Shown here: positions 43,234 through 52,517 of the stretch, one piece after another | How the letters are laid out: every line of letters starts with the position of its first letter | Position numbering within the stretch: position 1 is the first letter of the stretch | Source: Flavobacteriales bacterium | GTDB lineage: Bacteria; Bacteroidota; Bacteroidia; Flavobacteriales_D; Crocinitomicaceae | NCBI GenBank assembly: GCA_022361195.1 | Contig: JAKSBJ010000392.1 | Coordinates: 62,001-126,000, forward strand | Length of the DNA stretch: 64,000 nucleotides | Direction: 5' to 3' | Notes under the pieces: generated by a model | Told to the model about the DNA's origin: nothing | Seen by the model: the letters and a program-made list of their open reading frames with translations, nothing else | The model's database searches: none | Position numbers and translations under genes: made by a program

Positions 43234-46200
43234 CTAGTTACGTACTAAATCGGCAGCTTCTGTATCATTTTGCCACTGAAATTCAGTAATTCCTTTACCG
43301 TTCATACTATAGCTAACCGTTCCAAAACGAGTTTGTACTTTTTCATAGAAATTTCCAACTCCGTTTCGTACAACTACCCTTCTCACGATGTATGAAATCA
43401 TTAAGCCATCTTCATCCTTGTTCGTGTAGATTTCTTCTGTAACACCTTCAGGAAATTCAGTACCTAAACGGTTTTTCATTTTTTCATCAATTTGATTTGG
43501 ATTGATGTCTTTTAAGGATTCAATATAATCTTCGTTTTCGGCCAAATGCTGATCTGTTCCATCCGAAATTTCACCATTCTTCTCGATAATATCTTCCACA
43601 GCAGAGATGGTTTCATCCGTATTGTTTTCAGATTTAGAATCAGCTTCATTTCCAAAATTGATTTGTTTGTCAATCATTCCATCAACTTTATCAACGGTTG
43701 CATAACTCTCATCAGTTGTATTTTCAACATCTGTTTCATGCTTGTCAATCAACTTTTCATTGATCTCTTCTACAGTCACTTCATAACCTTCTCGGTTCTG
43801 GTCATAAGTAGTTCTGTTTTTCTCAATCTCTATCTCAATATCCACCAATTCATTTTTGTCATTCATCAATTGGTTGTTTTGCTCTGCCGATAAGTTATCA
43901 TGGAACTCACCTATTTCAATTTCTGAATTTTCAACGGCCACCTCGGTTTCTTGTCGTGGAAGATCATTGTTCATATTCTCCAACTCCATCTCAGTTGTCA
44001 TGTCCTCCGTATATTCTTTGGCTTCAATGGTAACATCATACTGACCGTTCCCTTGATTTCGTTTAGTTTCCTCAAATTCCACCTTCAAGACCTTCATATC
44101 CTCTACATCATCAATTCTAGGAATATCGCTATTAACCCATGACGCAACTCTCTCGTCAGTCAACAACTCAGTCATATCTTTAACATTCATCACTTCATCC
44201 TCCTGGTCCCAAATCTTAACTAAGTTCTTGTTAATAATCTCAATGTTCAAATCTTCTACATGGATTTCAGTGTTCTTTCTGTCAACGTCATTATTTAAAT
44301 CTTTAATGACATGCTCATCTTCTATACGATTGACATATTCTTTATTCTCCATCACCACATCCGTTTGCTCCCTGGTAGACGAGTTTATTTCATCACTTAC
44401 TTCCAACTTAATAAGCTCTACATCTCCAATATATTCTACTCGGGCTAACTCACTATTTTCATTGATTCTGGATGTTTCGATTTCTATATTTTGTGCTGCC
44501 TGTCTATTTAATTGAACAACATCATTATTATCCACACCCCATATATCATAGACGTCGGCCATTTCAACTTCAAGATCTTCAACCATCAATTCAGCCTCGG
44601 AACGTTGCACCTCACCTGACCATTGTTTTTGGCTCAAATCAACCTGCATTTGTTCTACTTCCCCTTTAGTTTCAAAAGTATGTCCCTCTTGCAAAATGTC
44701 AAGACTTTCTAAGAGCTCTTCATTATCCTCTCTCTGCTTAGATGCCTTTTTATTGGAAATCCACCTTCTTTGTTTTTCCGATTCCAATAAGAGTGCTTCT
44801 ACGTCTACCGAATTTGTACTTCGGTCTGGATTCCCATAGTTCTTCATTCCACCCGATGAGGCAATATTTTTATTCGGATTCAAAATCTTCTCTATTTCTT
44901 CTAAACGTTGTTTCGGATAATCATCTCCAGGCTTAATGGTTAAAGCTCTTTCGTAAAGGTCTTTTGCCTTATGATACTTTTGATCATCAAAATATTTGTC
45001 AGCCGCCGATAAAATTTTATTGTATTGCTTGGAAATTTCATCTACCGACTTTTCATTCATGTGTTTAATACACAACTGAATTTGATTCTCGGGATATTTT
45101 TCATTGATAAGATTGTAAGCCTCGGTATACTTCTCTTTCGCTTTCGCCCATTCCTGACTTTCAAACAGATGATCAGCCTCAGTAATTAAATCATCATAAC
45201 GCTTTTTATTCTTAGATGCATTCTCCATATCACTCAATATCTGATTGATCTCATCAATTCGCTGTTGAGGAATAGGATCGGTTGGACGGATATCTTTAGC
45301 ACGTGTGTAAAGCTCAATGGCCTTTTCGTAATCCTTTTGATCAAATTTTCGTTGTGCTACGGTTAGAATTTTTTGATATTCTTTTTCAATTTCAGCGGCA
45401 CTAGCATCTTTCATGATTTGCTCAGCTTTTGCAATTTGATCTTTTGGATATTTTTCATCCATTACTTGCAACGCCAGTTCGTACGACTTGATAGCCGGCT
45501 GATAATTTCCATTTCGGAATTCTTCATCCGCGGCGGCAATGAGTTTATCGTATTCAGCTTTTTGTTTCTCATAAGCAGCTGCATCCTGCATTTTCAGCTT
45601 CAAATCTTCTATTCGACTTTTTGGATGAGCTTCATCCGGTTTTAAGGCGATTGCATTTTTGTAATTTTCAAGTGCTTTTGACCAATTCTCGGCATTGTAC
45701 GATTCATCAGCTGTTTTAATATAAGCAGCATAATCTTTTTCCAACTGCTCTTTATCGGCCATTGCTTTAGCCCTGTCCTCTTTTAATTTTTTGATTTTGT
45801 CAATCTGCTCCTTTGGATACTGATCTGAAGGCTTAAGGGAAAGCGCTCTTTCGTAATAGGAAATCGCTTCATCCAAACGATCATCATCCCTTAACCCATC
45901 TGCTTTACTAATGATCTTTTGATAGTTTTTTTCCGTTTCGGCAGCTGCCTCATCCTTCATTCGCTGATCAATTTCAGCAATTCTATTTTTAGGGTACTCC
46001 TCATCTTTAATATTGACCGCTTCAGCATACAAATCTTTTGCTCCATTCCAATTTTCATCGTTAAATGCGGCATCTGCTTCTTCAATTTTTGCCTGATACC
46101 TTTTATCCAACTCATCATTCGCCTTTTCTGCAGCAATTAACCCATCTATTTCCGCGATCTTATTTGAGATGGTTGGATCTGGTTTAACTGCTATTGCCTG

Positions 46201-48444
46201 TTTGTACTTATCTAGAGCCTCTGTGTATTTTTTTTGTTGAAACGCTGCATCTCCTTGTCCCACCAACTCATTAAACTTCTCTTCCTTTTCTGCAGCTGAT
46301 GCCATTTCGCTGAGCTTCGTTTGGCATTCTAAAATTCGATCTTTAGGATGTCTCTCTTCACTAAGTTTTAAAGCTTCTTCATACTTTGTCAAAGCCGCTT
46401 CGTAGTCTGAAGTTGCAAACAGATCATCTGCTTCTTTGATAAATCCATCATACTTTGCTTTCAATTCAGCAGCAGCTTTATCGGCAGCTTCAAGATCATC
46501 AATTTCTTTCAGCTTAGCTTTAATTCCTTCGTCATCACGAATTGCCAAAGCTTGTTGGTAGTTAGATCGTGCGCCGCCGTAATTTTTTGCATTAAATGCT
46601 TCATCACCTTTTGCTTTATAATCACTAAACAACTTATCTGCCTCCGCAGCTTTATTTTGTTCCTCTATAAGTTTATTAATCTCATCAATTTTGGCCTGAG
46701 CGGCGGTATCCCCAGCCTTAACATCCAGGGCTTTTTTGAACTTATCGAGCGCAGCTGCCAAATCACCATTAGACTGTAAAGAATTACCTTCAGTCATTAA
46801 ATCATTGTACTCTTTTTCCAAAGCAGCTGCCTTATCCATATCAGCCAAAATTTTATCTATCTCAGCTATTTTGGTTTTTGGTTCAGTCTCATCAGGCAAT
46901 ACCGATGAAGCTTCCTGGTATTTGGATTTAGCCTCCTCATATTTTTTACCATCAAACAAGCCTTTAGCAGCCGTCATTAGACTTTCAAACTCTTCTCTCT
47001 TTTTTGCTTGTGAAGCCTCTTTTTCCAACTCTTTATTAATCAAATCAATTTGATCCATTGGATATTTTTCATCCGTTTTAAGAGCAGAAGCTGACTTATA
47101 CTGTGTTTTTGCTTTTTCCCAATCCTTGTCTGCAAAAGCTGCGTCAGCTTCAGTAATCAATTTCTTATAATCTTCTTCCAATTTGGCTTTAGCATCTGCC
47201 TCGTCTTTTAATTTCTTCAGAATTGCATCAATTTCCGAGATCTTTTGCTTGGGTTTTTCCTCATCCGGTAAAACCGCTAATGCCTCCTGATACTTTGCCT
47301 TAGCCTCTTCATATGATTCACCAGACAATAGTTTATCTGCATCAGCAATCAGCTTATCGTATTTGTCTTGTAATGCTTTAGCATCTGCCGCTGCTTTTTC
47401 TTTTTCTTCTTTTTTCTTTTTGGCTTCGGCCAATTTAGCTTCGGCCGCCGAATCTCCTGGTTTAAAGGTTAAAGCTTCTTCAAACTTGCTAATGGCTACA
47501 TCAAAATCTTCTGACGTTAAAGCTGCTCCACCTTCAGTCATTCGTTTTTTGTATTCAGCTTCGTTTTTAGCTGCATTCGCCAAAATCCCTTCAATCTCAG
47601 TAATTCTGTCTTGAGCCAATTTGGAATCTGGCTTTAACTTAATAGCCTCCTTATAAAGAGCCAAAGCAGGTTCGTAGTTTTTCCCATCAAACTCTCGCTT
47701 AGCAGCTTCCATTTTCTCACTAAAAGCTTTTTCAGCGGCAGCATTTTTCTTTTGATCTTCCCACTTCTTTTTGGCATCATCCAATTTAGCCTGAACGGTA
47801 GCATCAGCTTTTAAATCAATTGCAGCCTGGTATTGAGAAATTGCCGTTTCATAATCTTCTTTAGTCATCGCTGCATCACCAGCTTTTACATAAGCACTAA
47901 AGTCAATCTCCAGTTGTTTTTCTTCCTCAGCCGCCTTCTCCTGTTCTTTCTTTTTCTCCTCCATGGCTGCCTTCAGATCTTCAATTTTCTTTTGCATCAC
48001 CTTTAGCTTTCCTTTATCCCAGCCTATAGTTCCTTGCGAATCCCAAGAAAATTCAATCATAGGTGTAGTTTCCAGAAATTTAAAGTCAACTCCCTCAACC
48101 TCTTGAAACAATCCAGTTTGAAAAGGTTGTTTATAGAAAAGTGGTAAATCTTCGGGGAAGTCGTTATGCGAGTCAATCTGAGCGATTTTGGTCACATATC
48201 CCGGCTTTTTGATTTTGATAGTATAAACCGGTCCCAATGGTAAATCAATTAGTGGAACCTTTCCACTAGATGCAGAAGTCTTTGTTACAAAAGGTTTTCC
48301 GTCAGCCAAAACTTCAATAGTTACTCCTCCCAGTTTTTTCCCATTATCGTCATCCCGGATGTTAGCCGCTAATTGAATGACAGGATCCTGCCCAAAGGCA
48401 AGTCCCGAAAGACAAAAAACCATTAAAAAGAGTAAAAATCTCAT
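43234..48444 (-). CDS. Giant secreted TPR-like repeat protein (17 repeats) with coiled C-terminal half
   Basis: A 1736-residue exported protein: signal peptide at about 1-18 (ends AFGQ); a carboxypeptidase-regulatory-like beta domain at about 22-100; a Lys/Glu-rich helix at about 145-178; then 17 tandem ~60-residue TPR-like repeats (about 180-1190), each of the form Y-x-x-LI-x-x-AD-x-x-F-x-x-x-x-YE-x-A-x-x-x-Y-x-x-AL-x-x-KP followed by a long linker helix. An acidic, mostly helical stretch (about 1200-1660) follows, and a short C-terminal module ends in GKGITEFQWQNDTEAADLVRN. No T9SS sorting domain, lipobox or membrane helix is seen. Likely a periplasmic scaffold; specific partner unknown. 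First gene of a transcript with apbE. Confidence 0.85.
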   Translation of the reverse strand: MRFLLFLMVFCLSGLAFGQDPVIQLAANIRDDDNGKKLGGVTIEVLADGKPFVTKTSASSGKVPLIDLPLGPVYTIKIKKPGYVTKIAQIDSHNDFPEDLPLFYKQPFQTGLFQEVEGVDFKFLETTPMIEFSWDSQGTIGWDKGKLKVMQKKIEDLKAAMEEKKKEQEKAAEEEKQLEIDFSAYVKAGDAAMTKEDYETAISQYQAAIDLKADATVQAKLDDAKKKWEDQKKNAAAEKAFSEKMEAAKREFDGKNYEPALALYKEAIKLKPDSKLAQDRITEIEGILANAAKNEAEYKKRMTEGGAALTSEDFDVAISKFEEALTFKPGDSAAEAKLAEAKKKKEEKEKAAADAKALQDKYDKLIADADKLLSGESYEEAKAKYQEALAVLPDEEKPKQKISEIDAILKKLKDEADAKAKLEEDYKKLITEADAAFADKDWEKAKTQYKSASALKTDEKYPMDQIDLINKELEKEASQAKKREEFESLMTAAKGLFDGKKYEEAKSKYQEASSVLPDETEPKTKIAEIDKILADMDKAAALEKEYNDLMTEGNSLQSNGDLAAALDKFKKALDVKAGDTAAQAKIDEINKLIEEQNKAAEADKLFSDYKAKGDEAFNAKNYGGARSNYQQALAIRDDEGIKAKLKEIDDLEAADKAAAELKAKYDGFIKEADDLFATSDYEAALTKYEEALKLSEERHPKDRILECQTKLSEMASAAEKEEKFNELVGQGDAAFQQKKYTEALDKYKQAIAVKPDPTISNKIAEIDGLIAAEKANDELDKRYQAKIEEADAAFNDENWNGAKDLYAEAVNIKDEEYPKNRIAEIDQRMKDEAAAETEKNYQKIISKADGLRDDDRLDEAISYYERALSLKPSDQYPKEQIDKIKKLKEDRAKAMADKEQLEKDYAAYIKTADESYNAENWSKALENYKNAIALKPDEAHPKSRIEDLKLKMQDAAAYEKQKAEYDKLIAAADEEFRNGNYQPAIKSYELALQVMDEKYPKDQIAKAEQIMKDASAAEIEKEYQKILTVAQRKFDQKDYEKAIELYTRAKDIRPTDPIPQQRIDEINQILSDMENASKNKKRYDDLITEADHLFESQEWAKAKEKYTEAYNLINEKYPENQIQLCIKHMNEKSVDEISKQYNKILSAADKYFDDQKYHKAKDLYERALTIKPGDDYPKQRLEEIEKILNPNKNIASSGGMKNYGNPDRSTNSVDVEALLLESEKQRRWISNKKASKQREDNEELLESLDILQEGHTFETKGEVEQMQVDLSQKQWSGEVQRSEAELMVEDLEVEMADVYDIWGVDNNDVVQLNRQAAQNIEIETSRINENSELARVEYIGDVELIKLEVSDEINSSTREQTDVVMENKEYVNRIEDEHVIKDLNNDVDRKNTEIHVEDLNIEIINKNLVKIWDQEDEVMNVKDMTELLTDERVASWVNSDIPRIDDVEDMKVLKVEFEETKRNQGNGQYDVTIEAKEYTEDMTTEMELENMNNDLPRQETEVAVENSEIEIGEFHDNLSAEQNNQLMNDKNELVDIEIEIEKNRTTYDQNREGYEVTVEEINEKLIDKHETDVENTTDESYATVDKVDGMIDKQINFGNEADSKSENNTDETISAVEDIIEKNGEISDGTDQHLAENEDYIESLKDINPNQIDEKMKNRLGTEFPEGVTEEIYTNKDEDGLMISYIVRRVVVRNGVGNFYEKVQTRFGTVSYSMNGKGITEFQWQNDTEAADLVRN
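44872..47907 (-). repeat. 17 tandem coding repeats of about 180 bases
   Basis: Within the giant gene, residues about 180-1190 consist of 17 repeats of 56-64 residues each. They are well diverged at base level, so an old expansion rather than recent slippage. Recurrent words are Y(Q/K)-x-AL, LKPDE and YPK-x-(Q/R)I-x-EI. Confidence 0.85.
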
Positions 48445-48787
48445 CTATATTATATACTATTTCAGTCTAAAAAGGTTCAATTTAACAATCTACTGTTTGC
48501 AAATCAATCCGGCTCCTTCCGCAGCCCAGTCCCAAATCACTAATTTTAAGCCGTGGCTTAAACAAACAAATATCGGAAAAAAAGGCGAATTTGTCCATTT
48601 ATTCCTCATCTGAGAACGACATAATCCTATATCCCTTTTTCCTCATGAGAAAAATTCAACAGGACACAACATTCCCAATAGACTATTTAAGTCCTCATTT
48701 ATTGAAACGTAATACAGGAAAAAGGTAACACAAATGCCTAAACATTTCTACCATTTAACCCATTAATAAACAGACCTGAAACCAAAG
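48445..48787. promoter_or_regulatory. Divergent intergenic region with an 18-base palindrome
   Basis: A 343-base region between the giant repeat gene (minus) and murQ (plus). It contains the perfect palindrome TTTAAGCC-GT-GGCTTAAA at 48545-48562, about 100 bases upstream of the minus-strand gene, a plausible operator for a dimeric regulator. No convincing TAnnTTTG box was found for either gene. Confidence 0.45.
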
Positions 48788-49606
48788 ATGAATTACAAGA
48801 AGATCACTGAACAAAGTTCTAATTATGATTCCCTCGAAAAAATGAGTGTATTAGAATTACTTGAGGGAATTAATAATGAAGATAAAACGGTTCCTTTAGC
48901 CGTTGAAAAATGCATTCCTGCCATTGAGCAATTTGTCACAGCAGCTTTGGAAAGAATGAAAAAAGGTGGTCGTTTGTTTTATATAGGAGCAGGAACATCA
49001 GGTCGTTTAGGAATTGTTGATGCTTCAGAATGTCCTCCTACTTTTGGCGTTGATCATGGAGTTGTAATTGGGCTAATGGCTGGTGGAGACAAAGCCATGC
49101 GAAAAGCAGTTGAGTTTGCCGAAGATGATACCCAGCAAGGTTGGAAGGATCTTTTAGAGCATGACATTAATGGAAATGACACGCTCGTTGGAATTGCTGC
49201 TAGCGGAACCACACCTTATGTAATTGGTGCATTGGAAACAGCCAATAAAAATGGCATTTTAACCGCTGGAATTACCTGCAACCCTCAGAGTCCCTTATCT
49301 CAAACAGCCCAACATCCTATTGTTCCGGTAGTAGGTCCCGAATTTGTTACCGGTAGTACACGAATGAAATCCGGAACGGCTCAAAAACTCGTTTTAAATA
49401 TGATTTCTACCTCTCTCATGATTGGGTTAGGAAGAGTTAAAGGGAACAAAATGGTAGACATGCAATTGAGCAACAACAAGCTCGTTGATCGTGGAATTCG
49501 GATGATTATGGATGAAATTTCCGTCGATACCGAAACAGCCGAAAAATTGCTCAATGAACATGGAAGTGTTCGAAAAGCTGTTGAGGCTTATCAAAAGCCT
49601 AAATAG
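48788..49606 (+). CDS. murQ: N-acetylmuramic acid 6-phosphate etherase
   Basis: A 272-residue SIS-domain enzyme that splits MurNAc-6-phosphate into GlcNAc-6-phosphate and D-lactate during cell-wall recycling. The family signature GAGTSGRLGIVDASECPPTFG contains the first catalytic Glu, and AVEFAEDD carries the second. Other conserved stretches are GIAASGTTPYVIGAL and TGSTRMKSGTAQKLVLNM. It is slightly shorter than the ~300-residue E. coli enzyme at the C-terminus, as is common in Bacteroidota. Transcribed alone; no MurNAc kinase or transporter gene is adjacent. Confidence 0.96.
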   Translation: MNYKKITEQSSNYDSLEKMSVLELLEGINNEDKTVPLAVEKCIPAIEQFVTAALERMKKGGRLFYIGAGTSGRLGIVDASECPPTFGVDHGVVIGLMAGGDKAMRKAVEFAEDDTQQGWKDLLEHDINGNDTLVGIAASGTTPYVIGALETANKNGILTAGITCNPQSPLSQTAQHPIVPVVGPEFVTGSTRMKSGTAQKLVLNMISTSLMIGLGRVKGNKMVDMQLSNNKLVDRGIRMIMDEISVDTETAEKLLNEHGSVRKAVEAYQKPK

Positions 49607-49643
49607 CTCTCCTCTCCCCATCTGTTCTAAAATTCCAAGCTAT

Positions 49644-49663
49644 CTGTTAACAATTTTTAACAG
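49644..49663. other. Inverted repeat CTGTTAA / TTAACAG before moxR
   Basis: Seven-base arms with a 6-base loop, 38 bases after the murQ stop and 67 bases before the moxR start. It could be a weak hairpin or an operator for the bat operon. No T-tract follows. Confidence 0.35.
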
Positions 49664-49729
49664 CCACTAAAAGGTGGATGGAGTATACTGTAAGTAAATT
49701 TGTGAGAATACACGAAAACAAAGGAAACC

Positions 49730-50746
49730 ATGGAAGAAATTTCTTCAAACCAAAGCGCAACCTCCATTGAGCAAATCAATGCTAAAATTCAGGCCGAAAG
49801 CTCCTTTTTGGATGTGATGAACGCCGAGATCAGTAAGGTTATTGTAGGACAAAAATACATGATTGACCGACTGATGATTGGACTTTTAGCAAACGGACAC
49901 ATCTTGTTAGAAGGGGTTCCGGGATTGGCCAAAACATTAGCCATCAAAACCCTATCAGACACTATTGGAGGTGATTTTAACCGTGTACAATTTACCCCCG
50001 ACTTACTTCCTGCCGACGTTGTTGGAACGATGATTTATAATCAGAAGAAGGAAGAGTTTACGGTAAAACAAGGACCTATTTTTGCCAATTTCGTTTTGGC
50101 AGATGAGATTAACCGTGCACCAGCCAAAGTACAAAGTGCTTTGCTAGAGGCAATGCAGGAACGTCAGGTTACTTTGGGTGAAACAACTTACCATTTGCCA
50201 AAACCATTTTTGGTAATGGCCACTCAAAATCCGGTTGAGCAAGAAGGAACTTATCCTTTACCAGAAGCACAGGTTGACCGTTTCATGTTAAAAGTGTATT
50301 TAGATTATCCAACCAAAGAAGAAGAAAAACTCATCGTTCGTCAAAACATCTCTGCAGGAGGTTTTCCAAAAGCCAGCCAAGTGGTTAGTGTTGAACAAAT
50401 ACTAAAAGCTAAGGACCTGGTTAGAGAAGTTTATTTGGACGAGAAGATAGAAAAATACATTGTTGACCTCGTTTTCGCCACTCGTACTCCAGCAGATTAT
50501 GGACTGAACGACTTACAACACTTAATCGGTTTTGGAGCTTCTCCAAGAGCCTCAATTAATATGGCATTGGCAGCTAAAGCATACGCTTTCCTTAACCGAA
50601 GAGGTTTTGTAATTCCAGAAGATGTTCGAGCCATTTGCCCAGACGTACTTCGTCACCGAATTGGTTTAACCTACGAAGCAGAGGCAGAAGACATCAGCCA
50701 AACAGACATTGTCAAGAAGATTATGGACTTTGTAGAAGTGCCATAG
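49730..50746 (+). CDS. moxR: MoxR-family AAA+ ATPase, first gene of the bat operon
   Basis: A 338-residue AAA+ ATPase. Walker A is GVPGLAKT (62-69), Walker B is LADEIN (D125-E126), the sensor 1 region is ATQNPVEQEGTYPLPEAQ, and the arginine-finger region is ASPRASI. MoxR ATPases act as chaperones that mature or insert cofactors into complexes together with VWA-domain proteins such as BatA and BatB encoded downstream. A promoter probably lies in the 123 bases after murQ. The next gene starts 7 bases after its stop. Confidence 0.95.
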   Translation: MEEISSNQSATSIEQINAKIQAESSFLDVMNAEISKVIVGQKYMIDRLMIGLLANGHILLEGVPGLAKTLAIKTLSDTIGGDFNRVQFTPDLLPADVVGTMIYNQKKEEFTVKQGPIFANFVLADEINRAPAKVQSALLEAMQERQVTLGETTYHLPKPFLVMATQNPVEQEGTYPLPEAQVDRFMLKVYLDYPTKEEEKLIVRQNISAGGFPKASQVVSVEQILKAKDLVREVYLDEKIEKYIVDLVFATRTPADYGLNDLQHLIGFGASPRASINMALAAKAYAFLNRRGFVIPEDVRAICPDVLRHRIGLTYEAEAEDISQTDIVKKIMDFVEVP

Positions 50747-50753
50747 TAGTTGA

Positions 50754-51626
50754 ATGAAATACCTCTTTTACATATTGACTCTTATGTGGATTGGAGTGAG
50801 CTGCCATGGTAATTCTCAAGCTCACAACTCCAAGACGGAAGAAACACAAAAGTCTTCTGAAGGGGAAATTTATGCCAATGAATATGGTCAAATTGAGATC
50901 ATTCCATTAAACGACACCCTATGTCAAACTATCTTCAGCAATAATGAAGGCGTAACCTTAGACACCACTTTAACGGTTAAAAACGACAGTCATAATATTT
51001 CATCCTTTATACATATGCCTACTCCTGAAGATAAATGGATTTCGATTGGAACTTCTGGAATTCTATGGAATGAAAACAGTCTGGAGGTAATGGAATTATC
51101 CGGTGCTTTGAAATTGCCTTATAAAACTAGAATTCGTGAAATTCACGATCGACCGTTTTATCGTTTGAGCAAAGAAGTTGAGCTAAAAGGAAATTTGGTA
51201 AACAGTAAAGACGGTGTTTACCTCAACGGTATTTATATAGAACAATTAATGATTGCCTCCTACGATGATGGATATTATGAAGCTAAAGGAATCCTAAAAC
51301 GAGAGGCTTACGACAAGGCCTACTACTCTACTGATGAATCACCTCAGGGAAAGCTTGGTAGCGACACTACTGTTGTATATTATCGAATGGTGATGCAAGA
51401 TGTAAAACTGAATAAACCAACATCAACCTTATACAGAGGTACTAAGGTAAACAGTAGTAATAAAGCAGGAATTGCTTGGGAATTGGCCGATTCGGAAGTT
51501 TATTTATTGTGGGGGAAAGACGATTTATGGCCTGAAAATGAATTAGGAGAAACAATAGAATTAAAGGGAGTTTATGTTTTTGAAAGAGGCATTTCCTGGT
51601 TAAAAAATGTAGAATATCTCGACTAG
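50754..51626 (+). CDS. Uncharacterised lipoprotein inserted in the bat operon
   Basis: A 290-residue protein with a lipobox (IGVSC, Cys17) followed by a Ser/Glu-rich linker and a beta-rich domain. The sequence was not recognised. It contains a repeated theme at about 125-290 (FYRLSKEVELKGNLV and a closing TIELKGVYVFERGISWL), possibly two similar beta domains. It sits tightly between moxR (7 bases) and the DUF58 gene (3 bases), so it is an integral operon member, although moxR and DUF58 genes are usually adjacent in Bacteroidota. The function could be an outer-membrane or periplasmic partner of the Bat complex, inferred only from position. Confidence 0.82.
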   Translation: MKYLFYILTLMWIGVSCHGNSQAHNSKTEETQKSSEGEIYANEYGQIEIIPLNDTLCQTIFSNNEGVTLDTTLTVKNDSHNISSFIHMPTPEDKWISIGTSGILWNENSLEVMELSGALKLPYKTRIREIHDRPFYRLSKEVELKGNLVNSKDGVYLNGIYIEQLMIASYDDGYYEAKGILKREAYDKAYYSTDESPQGKLGSDTTVVYYRMVMQDVKLNKPTSTLYRGTKVNSSNKAGIAWELADSEVYLLWGKDDLWPENELGETIELKGVYVFERGISWLKNVEYLD

Positions 51627-51629
51627 AAT

Positions 51630-52517
51630 TTGGAAACAAAAGAGCTCATAAAAAAAGTTAGAAAGATTGAGATTAAGACCAAGGGATTGTCTAATCAAAT
51701 CTTTTCAGGAGAGTATCACTCGGCCTTTAAAGGAAGAGGTATGGCTTTTAGCGAAGTGAGAGATTATGCAGTTGGAGATGAAATAAGAACCATTGACTGG
51801 AATGTAACAGCTCGTTTTAATGAACCGTTTGTAAAAGTATTTGAAGAAGAGAGAGAGTTGACCGTCATGTTATTGGTTGATGTTTCGGCTTCTGGAATGT
51901 TTGGAACCCGAAATCAACTTAAGCGGGAAACCATTACCGAATTATGTGCTGTTTTAGCTTTCTCAGCAGTATCTAATAATGACCGAATTGGTTTAATCAT
52001 GTTTGCAGATGGCATTGAGAAATTCATTCCTCCTAAAAAAGGGAAGTCTCACATTTTGAGAATCATTCGAGAACTCATCAACTTTGAACCAAGTAGTACT
52101 CAAACCAATTTGAGCGAAGCGCTCAAATATTTCACCAAAATGGTGAAGAAAAAAAGTATTGCTTTTGTTTTGAGTGATTTCATGGATCAACGTAATGAAA
52201 ACGATGAGTTAAAATTCACTGACTCTTTAAAAATTGCATCCCGAAAACACGATGTCGTGGCTTTAAAAGTGCTGGACAAAGCCGAATTATCAATTCCAAA
52301 TATTGGAATGGCCCTTTTTAAGGATTTGGAAAGTGGAGAAGCCAAGTGGGTGAACACCTCATCAGCAAAAGTCCGCAAGCGCTATGAAGAAGAAGCAAAA
52401 AAACGTGATGAGGAATTGCGAAAAATCTTCCGTCGATCTAAAACAGATTTTGCGGAAATCTTTACGGATGAAGGTTATATAAAACCATTAATGAACCTAT
52501 TTAAGAACAGAGTATGA
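51630..52517 (+). CDS. DUF58-domain (VWA-like) protein of the bat operon
   Basis: A 295-residue soluble protein of the DUF58 family. Diagnostic segments are GRGMAFSEVRDYAVGDEIRTIDWNVTAR (split here: GRGMAFSEVRDY, then DEIRTIDWN) and a VWA-like MIDAS strand LLVDVSASG. DUF58 proteins are always found next to MoxR ATPases and are thought to be their adaptors. The start codon is TTG at 51630: the conserved N-terminus (METKELIKKVRKIEI) begins there and no ATG is available. The 3' end overlaps the next gene by four bases. Confidence 0.92.
   Translation: METKELIKKVRKIEIKTKGLSNQIFSGEYHSAFKGRGMAFSEVRDYAVGDEIRTIDWNVTARFNEPFVKVFEEERELTVMLLVDVSASGMFGTRNQLKRETITELCAVLAFSAVSNNDRIGLIMFADGIEKFIPPKKGKSHILRIIRELINFEPSSTQTNLSEALKYFTKMVKKKSIAFVLSDFMDQRNENDELKFTDSLKIASRKHDVVALKVLDKAELSIPNIGMALFKDLESGEAKWVNTSSAKVRKRYEEEAKKRDEELRKIFRRSKTDFAEIFTDEGYIKPLMNLFKNRV

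Noticed and set aside
43546-47614. Many open frames on the plus strand inside the giant repeat gene
   Set aside because: Shadows of a long Lys/Glu/Ala-rich coding sequence; the minus-strand frame is continuous with a signal peptide and clear repeats.
44872-47907. Tandem repeats considered as a CRISPR or satellite array
   Set aside because: Units are ~180 bases, diverged, in frame and translated as TPR-like repeats; no short direct repeats with unique spacers occur anywhere in the window.
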